DNA of 11,006 nt from Clavulina sp. PMI_390 (GCA_015039315.1 WIDE01000313.1:1-11006); one strand, 5' to 3'; positions 1 to 9,640 are shown, numbered from the stretch's first letter. Program-made: numbers and translations. The notes: generated by a model not told the origin, from the letters alone.

Positions 1-1442
1 CTTTGCCAGCACGTTTGCCTTTCAGGGCAATTGGTTCAAGCTGTGTAGTTGCCCGTTAATGAAGATATCTGATGTAACATGGTATCCACTTAATCGGAAG
101 CAGTAAGGCACTCTCCACAGGCAAATCAGCGTGTGAAGCTGGACCCACTGGACTTGAACTGGCACCTAAATTCCCCTAGAGTTCACACCCTTGAATAGTC
201 GGCGACAACAGTCGCTTTTCCTCTTGGATCACTGTGGGCACTGTGTAGTCTTGTGGGAGCGCATAACTTCTGCTACCAAACACTACACTTGTCACAAAGC
301 ACTATTGTGATATCAAGGGTGTGTGAAGTCGAGTGAGAATCCAAGGGAGACATAGGGGCAAGCGAGTCAATTTGTCGCTGGAGTGTTATGGTGGCCGATG
401 GAGGCCGACAGATAGAGCAGTGCACCAAAGGTTCAGTCATTCCTTCCATTGCATCAAGATGGCCACCAAGGTAGATGGACGCTTGTCAATCAGCCAGTGT
501 GAGCCCACGAACTAATATGATAGGCGGTGTTAGAGATGAGCGATAATTACTCTGGAAATGATTCTTGACTATGAGGATAAGGGAGCGAAATAAGAGTTGT
601 TCAATATATTGAGTGTGGGCGGGAGCAGAAGAGGTCGGGCTAAAGATGGAAGGGTGGTTGTTGGTGTTGACGATCCTCAAGGCGTTCAAATTAAATTTGT
701 TCTATGCTCGCCGAATCAGATGCTTATACTATCGAGAGACCTGCCGGGAATAGGGAGAAAAGGAGCAAGCAGGAATGAGTGAGAGAAGATATGCGTATAG
801 AACGTCAGACAGGGGACAAAAACAGGCACGAACCGAGGGCGGCAATAGAGGGGGGGAGGCATTGACGACGAAGACACATAGGGTGCAAGATGTACGATAT
901 AGGAATGACGATCGGATTTATCTATTTGTGTGGGTCTTGGGCGAGATTTCTCAGTCATGCATGGGAATCTGGAATGTTTGTAGGCGCTGCCGGAGGGGTG
1001 CTCCAGAAGAGACGATGGGCCACGAGCGGAGGTCCTATAAAGCGTATTTCATAAACCGACCTGTCGAGAAGGAAACAAAATAAGTGTAGAGTCACGAAGG
1101 TGTTAGGGTAGAGTGGCATGCGTAAGTGTGATACAAGTGGGCTATGAATCAAATATATCTTGGTCCGATTTCAAGCAAATTGCTGTCCTCATGAGGCGAT
1201 CGTGATTGGATGAAAGGCTGATTCACTGAGGTCAAGAGGCATTTCCTTTCTAAGTCTGAGATGGTGTGGATGCGAAGAGAGGGGATAATTCCCACCATCC
1301 TTGATTTGGCAAGTTCGGTCAACGTGCCCTCGTTCCAAAATATAATTAGTATTGAGTCGAAGATATCTGGTCCACATCGGGCACGGCGCCTCTTTCGGAA
1401 TCTGCTCCCTACCGCATCAGCAAATCTTGACAGCCCCCTCAG
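1..1442. other. 5' flank, no gene recognised
   Basis: Several short open frames exist on both strands here (for example 333-515 +, 716-958 -, 775-1083 +, 1149-1472 -), but none has a recognisable domain, sensible low-complexity pattern or splice structure, and they overlap each other as expected of chance. CpG dinucleotides occur at ordinary frequency, unlike everything downstream of about 3455. A TATAAAG string lies at 1036-1042, about 400 nt upstream of the NLR start codon. It could be a core promoter element but is too far and too short to call. A stop codon at 1428-1430 lies in frame upstream of the ATG at 1443. I see no RNA gene and no mobile element signature. Confidence 0.5.
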
Positions 1443-4400
1443 ATGGAGAGCGCTAATCGCGACCAGCCTCACTCACTTTCACTTGATGAGGGCGAAGAAT
1501 CGGTGCCGATCACTTTTCCAGCGCCAGGCTTATTTTCTCTCGGTCATGCTGAGGCGCCTGGGTTCACTGGCTCGGCCTCACCCTCTCAACCTGATCCTAC
1601 TCACCAAGGCGTGGATACTTGGGATACTCATCATTTTTCTGCCCGTCGCCGTGGGCGGTCAGCCTCAGTCAACTCTATTGACGACGTTGGCTCTTCCCAT
1701 CCTAGAAAGAAAATTCACTTGTCAAATAGCTCCGACCTAGCTGATGATCGACAGGACCCAATCGCGCAACAATCTTCCCTCTGGCATGGCGGGCAAATCC
1801 CACTCTCGGATCCTCCTGGCCAATCGCAAACACACGCGCTCGATAAACAACTCCAAGATCATACTCAAACTAACTCGTACCAGTTTATTCCAGTTGTGAC
1901 CAGTAGCACCGTGCATGACGGCCTTTCGATGCAAGGCCCAATGGCGTCCATTGATTTTCAGGCTGCTTCGTCCATATCATCGTCGTCATTTCAGCCAAGC
2001 ACTTCTGCTGGGAGCCTACCAGTGGCTCACGGTCTGAAGAATATACACCATGAGACTGAGATCGACGATTGCAACACTACTGCGCCGCGTCCACACTCTC
2101 GCTCCTCAGCCAATGAGACACAGCTCCGTACTGATGCCTTTTCAAACTTGTCAGCTCTCAAAGAGCGTTTGAGAATCGCTGATGCGCAGGACCTATCCCA
2201 GCTCCCCCGGACTGAGGCTATCAAAGTTCTCGACCAGATTTACATTGTATGTTGTTTTCACGTCTGTCCAGGCTCAAAATTTCTGATCCAGCTTCATAGA
2301 ACTTGCAAAACCATGCCCCCGGCTCCATTGAATACCCACACGTGCTCCGTCTACTCCAGGACTGCTCTTCTCATGCTGGTGCTCTCCCAACCCAACTAAG
2401 AGTACAAAATGTGAGGTTCAGTAGGAGTCAGTTCCTGAATAGAGGAGGGGAAGCCATGCTGTATAGGGGTCGAATGGATGGGCACGACATAGTTGTTCGA
2501 GAACCAGTGATTCCCGCTGGAGATTGGAAGGCTCCACGAGGCTATGAAACCATTCAGGTAGTCATCTCACTCTTTGTACTCACTCTACCCGGAATATAAC
2601 TCACCCTGTTATACAGCGTGTTCATCGCGAGGCCATCATTCACTCGCAACTGCGGCACCCTAACATTCTCCCCTTTCTTGGGGTACATCACGAAGGGCCC
2701 AACCCTTCTCCGCTTGTCATCTTGCCATTCCATCCTCGCGGCTCGCTTCAGAAATTGCTTGCTGATTTAGAACCGGGTGGCCTTGTGAAACAGTCGGATC
2801 TAATCAAGATCGTGAGTCTTTATCATCAATTGTTCTCCTTGCTGCTGAGGAAAGACGGATACATTCCATAAATTATCAAGATTGTGGGTTCTGCAAGAGG
2901 CATGGTATACCTACATTCACGGACTCCGCCTATTATCCATGGTGATCTCCACCCTGTATGTTTCTCATGGACAAAATGGATACTCTTGACTTATCGGCTG
3001 CTGCGCTAAACCTTACAGGGAAACATCTTGCTTGATGATGGAACAAATCCAATTCTTTGTGACTTTGGTCTCAGTCGCATCCAATATGAAATCTCTCGGA
3101 TCCACTCCATGCGTGAGGAAGGAGGGCGTATCCGGTTTGTAGCTCCGGAGCTTTATGACAGCTCAGCAAACCAATTTAGCTCAAGCCAAGGGAGTGATGT
3201 CTTTGCTCTTGCTATGACATTTCTCAACACTTGGAGTAGCCAGCAACCATTTTATGAAATCAAGAGTGACATGCAAGTGGCATCAAGGCTGATCCAGGGT
3301 TTACGCCCAAGGGAACCTCTTGGGGCAGTTGCGTTGGACCCCAAAATAAAAGACAAGTTCTGGAATCTTCTTGAAACTATGTGGACACATGAGGTGTCCA
3401 AACGGCCATCAAGTAATATGGTACAGATGGAGCTGGAGCACATATTCAGTCATTGTGAGTTTTTTAGATGCATGCATATGTGTTTTTCATCTGGGTTGAC
3501 AATGGGCACTCTTTGCTGTTATGTTTTGAACACCTATTAACTATATGGTGTTCTCTTTGATTCAGTCCAGGACTCTTTCCCAATGGCACAGACCCATATC
3601 CAGTCTTTCAACCCTCATAGATCTAGCATCCAAGATATGGTACAGCCTCTGCCCAATCTTTTAGAAGTAAGGCAGCCACCTCAGATGCTTGGTATGGTTA
3701 TCTTGCCTTCCTACATGGCCAACAAGTTTTCCCTAGCTGACTACTTGGGCCATAGGTCCTCATGATGATTTACAGCATCTTCAGTATGCTCAGGGTGCTG
3801 ACCAGCTTCTGTGGAACCATAAACCTGAAAATATTTGCCTTCCTGGCACACGCACAGCAATCCTAAATGCCATTATCAATTGGGTTAAGGGAGGTACTCA
3901 GCTACCAGAATGTCCACCTTACCTAAAGGGAATCAGCATCAACAAGCGCATAATGTGGCTCTGTGGTGTTGCTGGAAGTGGAAAGTCCTCAATTGCCTTG
4001 TCTGTGGCTTTGGAGGCCCATAAGTCTGGTGTTCTTGGAGCTTACTACTGCTTCAACACAGCCAACCAAGCTCAGCTGAACCCATCCAACTTATTCAGCA
4101 CAATTGCATGCCAACTTGCCACCAGAGACAAAGCAGCTGAGAAGCACTTGATCAACATAACAAAAGAATGTGACATTGTTATCCAAAAGTCTACCAACCC
4201 TGCTGTCCAGCTTCATACATTTGTTCTGCCTCTGTTAACTTCTGCATCTGGCCCAACATCTATTCAGCCTCACAAAATCATTGTGATTGATGCTATAGAT
4301 GAATCAGGGAGTATTGCAGAGCGCAAATCCATTCTCAAATGTCTTACTGGGCTTGCTAGCCAGCTCCCAACCACTGTCAAGATCTTGGTAACTTCCCGCT

Positions 4401-7400
4401 TTGAAGTTGACATACAGAAATCAGTTCATGCAGACCTTTGCACAACACTCTTGCAAATGGATGAAATACCATATGAGACCACAGAAGCTGATATCACACT
4501 CTATGTCCAACATATGCTCAAAGACATCCCCATCACCTCAGATCCAGCAAGGTCCAAAGAGAAACTCACCCAGCTAGCTATCAAATCTGAGCATTCTTTC
4601 CAGTGGGCTTCCACTGCATGCCTGTACATCAGCAACATGGATGATGGGAATGCAGCATCCAGTCCTGCCAGGCGCATGCAAACTGTGCTTAGCTCAGGTA
4701 GCAGCCTTTATGCCCTTTACACTGGGGTGTTTAACTCCAAGTTTGGGACAAGTGACCCCAGTGACTTAGAGCTACTGCAGACCATTCTTGGAATGCTTGT
4801 TGTTGCTCAGAGCCCACTATCCCTCAGCTCCTACCTGGAGCTTGGCCACCCTCACCTCCCAATCATACCTGATCTAGATGTTCACAATGAGGCTAAAGGG
4901 CTGGTGTGCCACCTTGCCTCCCTCATGTCTGGCACAGATGACACAAACAAACCTCTGGTGCCACTGCACACATCTCTCACAGACTTCCTGCAGGACCAGC
5001 ACACAGATGAGAAGTATAGAGTGGATGTCCACAAAGCTAATCTCATCCTTGCATCAGGATGTTTCCATGTCATGGAATATGGCAGGAAACATCTGTGCTT
5101 CAATATATGCAAGCTTGAGACTTCAACCATGCTCAACTCTGATGTATGCAACCTGTCAGCTCTGGTTCAAGAGCACATAGGAGAAACATTATCCTATGCA
5201 TGCCAATTCTGGCCTACACATTGCAGCAAGCTGGCAAGTGACCCGGAGGGTATGATTATTCCAGCAATTCAGTCACTTCTGACATCTGGCAGACTGTTGA
5301 ACTGGTTGGAAGTGATGAGCTTGACTGGTCTGTCTGCAACTAATGCTCTTACTCCTATCACTGGTGGACCACTGGTAAAGCAGATACTCTATTTGTTGCA
5401 TAAAAGGGCTGTGCTAATTTCCATGTTACAGATGCAGCAGGGAATAGGCAATGTTGTAATGGAGGCAATGAGATTCAGCTCCTACTTTGCCATTCCAATA
5501 GGACTCAGTGCACCCCATGTTTATCTGAGCACCATACCATTCATTCCCAGATGCTCACCATTGTGCTCAATGGCAGAGGAGTATAGTAACACAATGAAAA
5601 TCAAGTGGGGACAAATGGAGGTTTGGCCTGGTCTGTGGCAGCATTGGCAAGCCAAGTCTGAAGTGTCTGCTGTAGCTTTTTCTCCCAAATATGGACTTGT
5701 AGCAGCAGGACTTGAGAATGGGGAGGTTCAGCTCTGGAGCATAAAGACTGGAGAACACGAAGGAATGCCTCTCATTGGCCATACTGGGCCAGTCAAATCT
5801 GTGGCCTTCTCCCCAGATGGAGCTCTCCTGGCCTCTGGCTCTGATGACAAGACTATCAGGCTATGGGATGTCCAGTCCCAGACTCCCATAGGAGTGCCGC
5901 TTGCTGGCCATGATTCAAGGGTCACATCTGTGGCATTCTCACCAGATGGAACCCTCCTGACCTCAGGCTCATATGACAGGACCATCAGGCTCTGGAATGT
6001 TCAGTCCCAAACAGCCATGGGGATGCCTCTCACTGGCCACAATGACTGGGTCACAACTGTGGCATTTTCACCACATGGGACTCTCATAGCCTCAGGCTCT
6101 TATGACAAGACTCTCAGGATCTGGGATATTCAGTCCCAAATGGCCATAGGGGTGCCTCTCACTGGTCATAATAGATATGTTACAGCCTTGGCATTCTCAC
6201 CCAATGGAGCTCTCCTGGCCTCTGGCTCTCATGACAAGACTATCAGGCTCTGGGATGTTCAGTCCCAGAGACCCATAGGATTGCCTCTCACTGATCATGA
6301 TAGATATGTCAAATCTGTGGTATTCTCCCCAGATGGAGATCTCTTAGCTTCTGGCTCTGGTGATAACACTGTCAGGCTGTGGGATGTCCAGTCCCAAACA
6401 GCTATAGGCATGCCTCTTGCTGGCCATGATAGATATGTCACATCTGTGGCATTCTCACCAGATGGGGCTCTCCTGGCCTCTGGATCTGGTGATAAGACCA
6501 TTAGGCTGTGGGATGTTCAGTCTCACACAGACACAAGGGTACCACTCACTGGCCATGATGACTCTGTCAGATCTGTGGCATTCTCACCAGATGGAGCTCT
6601 TCTTGCCACTGGATCTGGTGACAAGACAATCAAGTTGTGGGATGTTCAGTCCCAGACAGCCTTAGGAGTACCTCTCATTGGTCATGATGGATATGTTGCA
6701 TCTGTGGCATTTTCACCAGATGGAGCCCTAATTGCCTCTGGATCTGGTGACAACACCATCAGGTTGTGGGATGTTCAATCCCAGACAGCCATAGGAATGC
6801 CTCTCACTGGTCATAATAGATATGTCACATCTGTGGCATTCTCACCAGATGGAGCTCTCTTAGCCTCTGGCTCTGGTGACAACACCATCAGGCTGTGGGA
6901 TGTTCACTCCAGAACCACCATAGGCATGCCTCTTACTGGCCATGATTGGTCAGTCACATCTGTAGCATTCTCACCAGATGGATATCTCCTGGCATCAGGT
7001 TCTTGTGATAAGACCATCAGGCTATGGAATGTTCACTCCAGAACAACCATTGGCATGCCACTTACTGGCCATGATTGGTCAGTTACATCTGTGGCATTCT
7101 CACCAGATGGAGCTCTCCTGGCCTCTGGCTCTGATGAGAGCACCATCAGGTTGTGGGATGTTTGGTCCCAGACAACTACAGGAGTGCTTCTTACTGGCCA
7201 TGATCATAGGGTCACATCTGTGGCATTCTCACCAGATGGAGCCTTCCTGGCCTCTGGTTCTGGTGACAACACCATTAGGGTGTGGGATGTTCAGGCCCAC
7301 AGAGCCATAGGAGTGCCTCTGACTGGTCATGATAAATATGTTAAATCTGTGGCCTTCTCACCAGATGGAGCTCTCCTGGCCTCTGGATCTGGTGACAACA

Positions 7401-7822
7401 CCATTAGATTGTGGGATCTTCAGTCCCAAACAGCCATAGGGGTGCCTCACACTGGTCATGATTCATCTGTCAAGTCTGTGGTATTCTCACCAGATAGAGC
7501 TCTCCTAGCCTCTGGCTCTAGTACTACCATTCAGCTCTCAAGCATTATGCAGAAACTTCCTGCATCATACATCAATGTCCCCCACCACAACTATTCTTTC
7601 CAGATGTGTATAACTCCATCATCATGGCACAATGTCCTCCAAAATGGATGGCTCAAAGGGCCAGCTGGTGAGCTTGTTCTCTGGGTTCCTGCGGTGTATG
7701 ATAGACTACCCTATCATGAGCAGCTCATTGCGATCTTTGGTGGAGATACACCTCCATTCCTCCATGTGAAAGTTGACAAGATGGTTGCTGGGACTGACTG
7801 GATCAAATGCCACACATCCTGA
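1443..7822 (+). CDS. Kinase-NACHT-WD40 NLR-like receptor (seven exons)
   Basis: Proposed exons are 1443-2246, 2300-2557, 2617-2811, 2881-2955, 3019-3454, 3566-3691 and 3756-7822, giving 1986 codons plus TGA. All joins keep frame; introns 1-4 are phase 0, introns 5-6 phase 1. Order: disordered Ser/Pro/Gln-rich N-terminus (about 1-225, basic clusters ARRRGR and PRKK), helical stretch (about 229-300), kinase-like domain (about 310-585), linker, NACHT (Walker A GVAGSGKS at 702-709, Walker B IVIDAIDE ending at 814), helical spacer to about 1266, WD40 units (1267 to about 1895) and a tail with GWLKGPAGELVLWVP (1929-1943). The start is the first ATG after the in-frame stop at 1428. The role inferred from fungal NLR/NWD families (HET-E, HET-D type) is intracellular non-self sensing. 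Exons 1-5 and exons 6-7 differ sharply in CpG content, Arg codons and intron density, so a two-gene reading remains possible. No gene symbol can be assigned. Confidence 0.75.
2435..3454 (+). other. Protein-kinase-like domain (with introns 2-4)
   Basis: The spliced frame shows the kinase subdomains in order: glycine-rich loop RGGEAMLYRG (residues 316-325), the beta3 strand IVVRE (332-336), the alphaC helix with REAIIHSQLRHPNILPFLG (Glu359), catalytic loop HGDLHPGN (Asp441, Asn446), DFG (459-461), the VAPEL motif and a C-lobe ending in KRPS. The fold therefore appears complete. The invariant beta3 Lys is Arg335, while the catalytic Asp, Asn and DFG Asp are kept, so it could be a pseudokinase, a weak kinase or one with a displaced Lys. 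HGD in place of HRD is common in fungal kinases of this type. All exons of this domain contain CpG at normal density and CGN arginine codons, unlike the NACHT-WD40 part. Confidence 0.85.
3455..3565 (+). other. Intron 5, between kinase and NACHT modules
   Basis: Donor GTGAGT at 3455 and acceptor CAG at 3565; 111 nt, the longest intron in the gene and phase 1. Splicing joins the kinase C-lobe (ending FSH) to FQDSFPMAQ. If it is retained, the kinase frame runs on for about 28 codons to a TAA at 3538-3540, making a kinase-only protein. The next acceptor-like AG (3570) would create an immediate TGA, so 3565 is the only workable nearby site. The CpG cliff (last upstream CpG at 3403, next at 3851) brackets this intron. 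If kinase and NACHT-WD40 are separate genes, the boundary would be here, with an ATG at 3583 as the second start. Confidence 0.6.
3692..3755 (+). other. Intron 6, two competing in-frame solutions
   Basis: The NACHT frame is closed upstream by a TAG at 3734-3736, so an intron is needed to reach the preceding exon. Preferred solution: donor GTATGG at 3692, branch-like CTGAC at 3737-3741, acceptor ATAG at 3755; 64 nt, phase 1, protein joint PQMLG-PHDDLQ. Alternative: donor GTAAGG at 3667, acceptor CCTAG at 3736; 70 nt, phase 0, joint NLLE-LTTWAI, giving a protein two residues shorter. The first has the better branch site at a good distance from the acceptor; the second has the better donor. Confidence 0.55.
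3756..5659 (+). other. NACHT NTPase domain and helical spacer
   Basis: The exon opens with a lead-in (HDDLQHLQYAQGA, CLPGTR, ILNAIINWV) that resembles the segment preceding NACHT in Agaricomycete NLRs. Walker A GVAGSGKS (nt 3965-3988), Walker B VIDAIDE (ending at nt 4300) and the sensor-1-like ILVTSRFE follow at the spacing expected of a STAND P-loop NTPase. The LHTSLTDFL motif (nt 4964-4990) corresponds to the HASFxDFL-type motif of the region after the NTPase in fungal NACHT proteins. The remaining stretch to 5659 is predicted only as helical spacer and carries no motif I recognise. The ATG at 3953 sits inside the strand leading to Walker A and is not a credible start. Nucleotide-dependent oligomerisation is the role known for the family. 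Confidence 0.9.
5660..5782 (+). repeat. Divergent first WD40 unit
   Basis: This 41-residue unit keeps VSAVAFSP, the LW of the WD position and a terminal GH, but differs from the main array elsewhere (KYGLVAAGLENGEVQLWS). It is two residues shorter than the 43-residue units that follow. It looks like an old capping blade that does not take part in the homogenisation seen downstream. Confidence 0.8.
5783..7459 (+). repeat. WD40 array: 13 tandem 129-nt units
   Basis: Thirteen units of exactly 129 nt (43 residues) lie head to tail with no length variation, starting at 5783, 5912, 6041, 6170, 6299, 6428, 6557, 6686, 6815, 6944, 7073, 7202 and 7331. The cores SVAFSPDG and TIRLWDV are almost constant and each unit ends in GH. 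Variation is concentrated at unit positions 1-3, 5, 21 and 23 (for example position 2 is G, S, D, R, W, H or K). With the divergent flanking units, 15 units could build two seven-bladed propellers with one spare. The array is part of the uninterrupted exon 7 and contains a single surviving CpG pair region near its start (5898). Confidence 0.97.
7460..7549 (+). repeat. Degenerate last WD40 unit
   Basis: The unit begins like the others (DSSVKSVVFSPDRALLASGS) and then loses the pattern: the Asp before the TIRLWD strand is gone, LWD is replaced by LSS and the turn is shortened. It probably ends the propeller or supplies a closing strand. Confidence 0.75.
7550..7822 (+). other. C-terminal tail after the WD40 array
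   Basis: About 90 residues with NGWLKGPAGELVLWVPAVYDR and ending near GTDWIKCHTS. From memory, a GW..GP..ELLLWVP..R tail ending in a Trp-x-x-Cys is a common closing segment of WD40 proteins in Agaricomycetes; its function is not known to me. It shows that the array end is natural and not a truncation. Two of the rare CpG dinucleotides of the gene (7692, 7731) lie here. Confidence 0.65.
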
Positions 7823-9640
7823 TTAGGTTGACTATTGCCATAGATTTATCCCATATCCTCTCCATTTTAGCTACATGTAAGTCTAGTAGGCCCACGTATT
7901 GTTCCAGCTTGTATTGCTCTTCCTTCTGTTTATGCATTTCTTCAACCCACAATATATCTGCAAGCACATCTCTTCCAATGCAAACACAATACAGATAAGA
8001 TAGAGGTTGATATGGCACACACAGCATGTCTGGAGAGTGATAACCTATTTAGGACAATGTATCTTAAGCCTCCTGCCACTAGGTTGCATTCTCTAGGCTC
8101 ACTTCTGCTATTATCCAACCAAACTATACCTTGAGCTGTATATGCATTACATTAAACCTCTTTATGGCAACATGATTATAAGATTTGTACCCAACTGGAC
8201 TCTGAGTCTTATGTTGTCCAAGAAGGGAGTACCATGCAACCACAGTAAGCAGCACACTATGGGAGGCTGCCAAGCAAGCTGTTTATGGACTGAAATATTA
8301 CATAAATTGGCCTTGGGGAATTACTGAGGGAACCCCATGGGCTCATCAATCTCAGTGCATGAGGATGTGGTGGCAGGTAAGACATCCTCTGAGGGGGAAA
8401 GCTTAGGAATAACCTAGTTTTCTACCCTTCATGATGATTCACTGGGCTGCATGGTTGTTTTCAGGCCTATCAACATATTTGGCAAGATGCATAAGGATAT
8501 TGAAATGCCAGCCTTGTGGTAGCATGTTGCATAGCTGCCAGCTTGCTTGTGCATCACATGGTCATGTCCACATATGCATGCTCCAGGCCCAGGAACCAGT
8601 GCAATGATGCCTCCTGCCTTCCATCTTTTACTCTGAATCACATTGAGCTCATATGAATAGGCATGCAGCAATTATGAAGAAACAATGTGTTTACCCATCT
8701 GTTGGGGATAAAAAGGAAAAGATAGTTGCAATTGTGAAGAAGATGAATGAAAATAAAAATGAAGAAATACTGTACAAAAGGGTGGTTAAGCAGTTACATG
8801 GCCCTTCCTGTCAGCAGAAAAGTGGGGGATAAAAGGCCAAATGGGGGGCAAGAAAAGGTCATGAAATAGAAAATGGGAAGATATAGGCAGACAGAAAAGG
8901 GTAAGGAGAGGATGTTACCAAGGGATCTCATATTTACCATAGGCCCACCTTCATCCTTCCCTATTCCCTATTTTCTACCCCCCCCCTCACACCATCATCA
9001 TACTTCTTCATCACTCCAATATCTCCTCCTTCTGATTACCACACAATACCCTTATAATTAGTAGAGTGCACAGCTCATATGTAGATAGACTTGGTGCCTG
9101 CCCTACTTGTTTGACCCAAGACTAGTACAAATAAATCTTAATTCTACTTTCACCTCAACATATCAACAGAGGTACAGAAGCACCCACAACTACTCTAGCA
9201 TATCCAAAATAGGTATGCTAGATCCTGTGATAGCTACAATGATCTAGTCTGTTAACACTGCAACATCTGATATTGCGATTCTTGGCTTAAATAACTCTTG
9301 TGCACAGCAAGGATGCACCCTGCATGTACCCCTCAGAATACCACCACCAGTGTTGGCAGGAAAATCCTTGCATGTGTACCCACACCCAATTCAACATAAT
9401 ATAGAGCCACATCATCCAAAATAGCATACCAACCAACACTTTTGTTTCTTCCTTTTGTACTAAGTGCAGGGAACAAAACCTGGTGTATTTTCCATTATTC
9501 ACAATCCAGGGACTTGCTTGCTATCAAAGCAAGGAAACTCCTAATCCTGGTGTGAATCATTTCATTCAATGTCAAGTCAAATACATACAAGCCTATACCA
9601 AAAGGGTGTCATTTTGACCTCATTTTGGTATATTGAGAGG
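7823..9640. other. 3' flank, no gene recognised, CpG-free
   Basis: No open frame with a recognisable product or splice pattern on either strand. Only two CpG dinucleotides occur (7895 and 9276). The stretch 8690-8900 is purine-rich on the plus strand and 8940-9060 is pyrimidine-rich, with a run of nine C at 8978-8986. A 10-bp string GGGGATAAAA occurs twice, at 8704-8713 and 8825-8834. The composition is like an old methylated transposon relic or heterochromatic spacer, but no coding remnant could be identified. Confidence 0.5.
9596..9630. repeat. Short inverted repeat, 8-bp arms
   Basis: TACCAAAA at 9596-9603 is matched by TTTTGGTA at 9623-9630 with a 19-nt loop. This is short enough to be chance in A/T-rich DNA; it is listed because it lies just outside the structured region that follows. 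Confidence 0.35.

Noticed and set aside
1036..1042. TATAAAG as the receptor promoter
   Set aside because: It is about 400 nt from the start codon and has no other support.
1261..1740. 159-codon plus-strand frame overlapping the receptor start
   Set aside because: It overlaps exon 1 in another frame, has no recognisable domain, and exon 1 splices correctly into the kinase; the opposite-strand frame at 1149-1472 is equally open, so this is chance.
2247..2291. Alternative intron 1 acceptors at 2271 and 2291
   Set aside because: 2271 gives a 25-nt intron, too short; 2291 gives the wrong frame. 2299 keeps frame and has CTGAT as branch site 12 nt upstream.
3953..3955. ATG at 3953 as the start of a NACHT-WD40 gene
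   Set aside because: It lies four residues before Walker A; the frame is open back to 3737 with family-like sequence (CLPGTR and the preceding helix).
5728..6501. Minus-strand frames of 85 and 68 codons within the WD40 array
   Set aside because: They repeat with the 129-nt period and are antisense shadows of the repeat (same for plus-strand out-of-frame frames at 6417-6665 and 6978-7310).
7803..8027. Minus-strand 74-codon frame at the 3' end of the receptor gene
   Set aside because: It has a plausible amino-acid mix but overlaps the receptor stop, faces an equally open plus frame (7807-7998) and has no recognisable motif.
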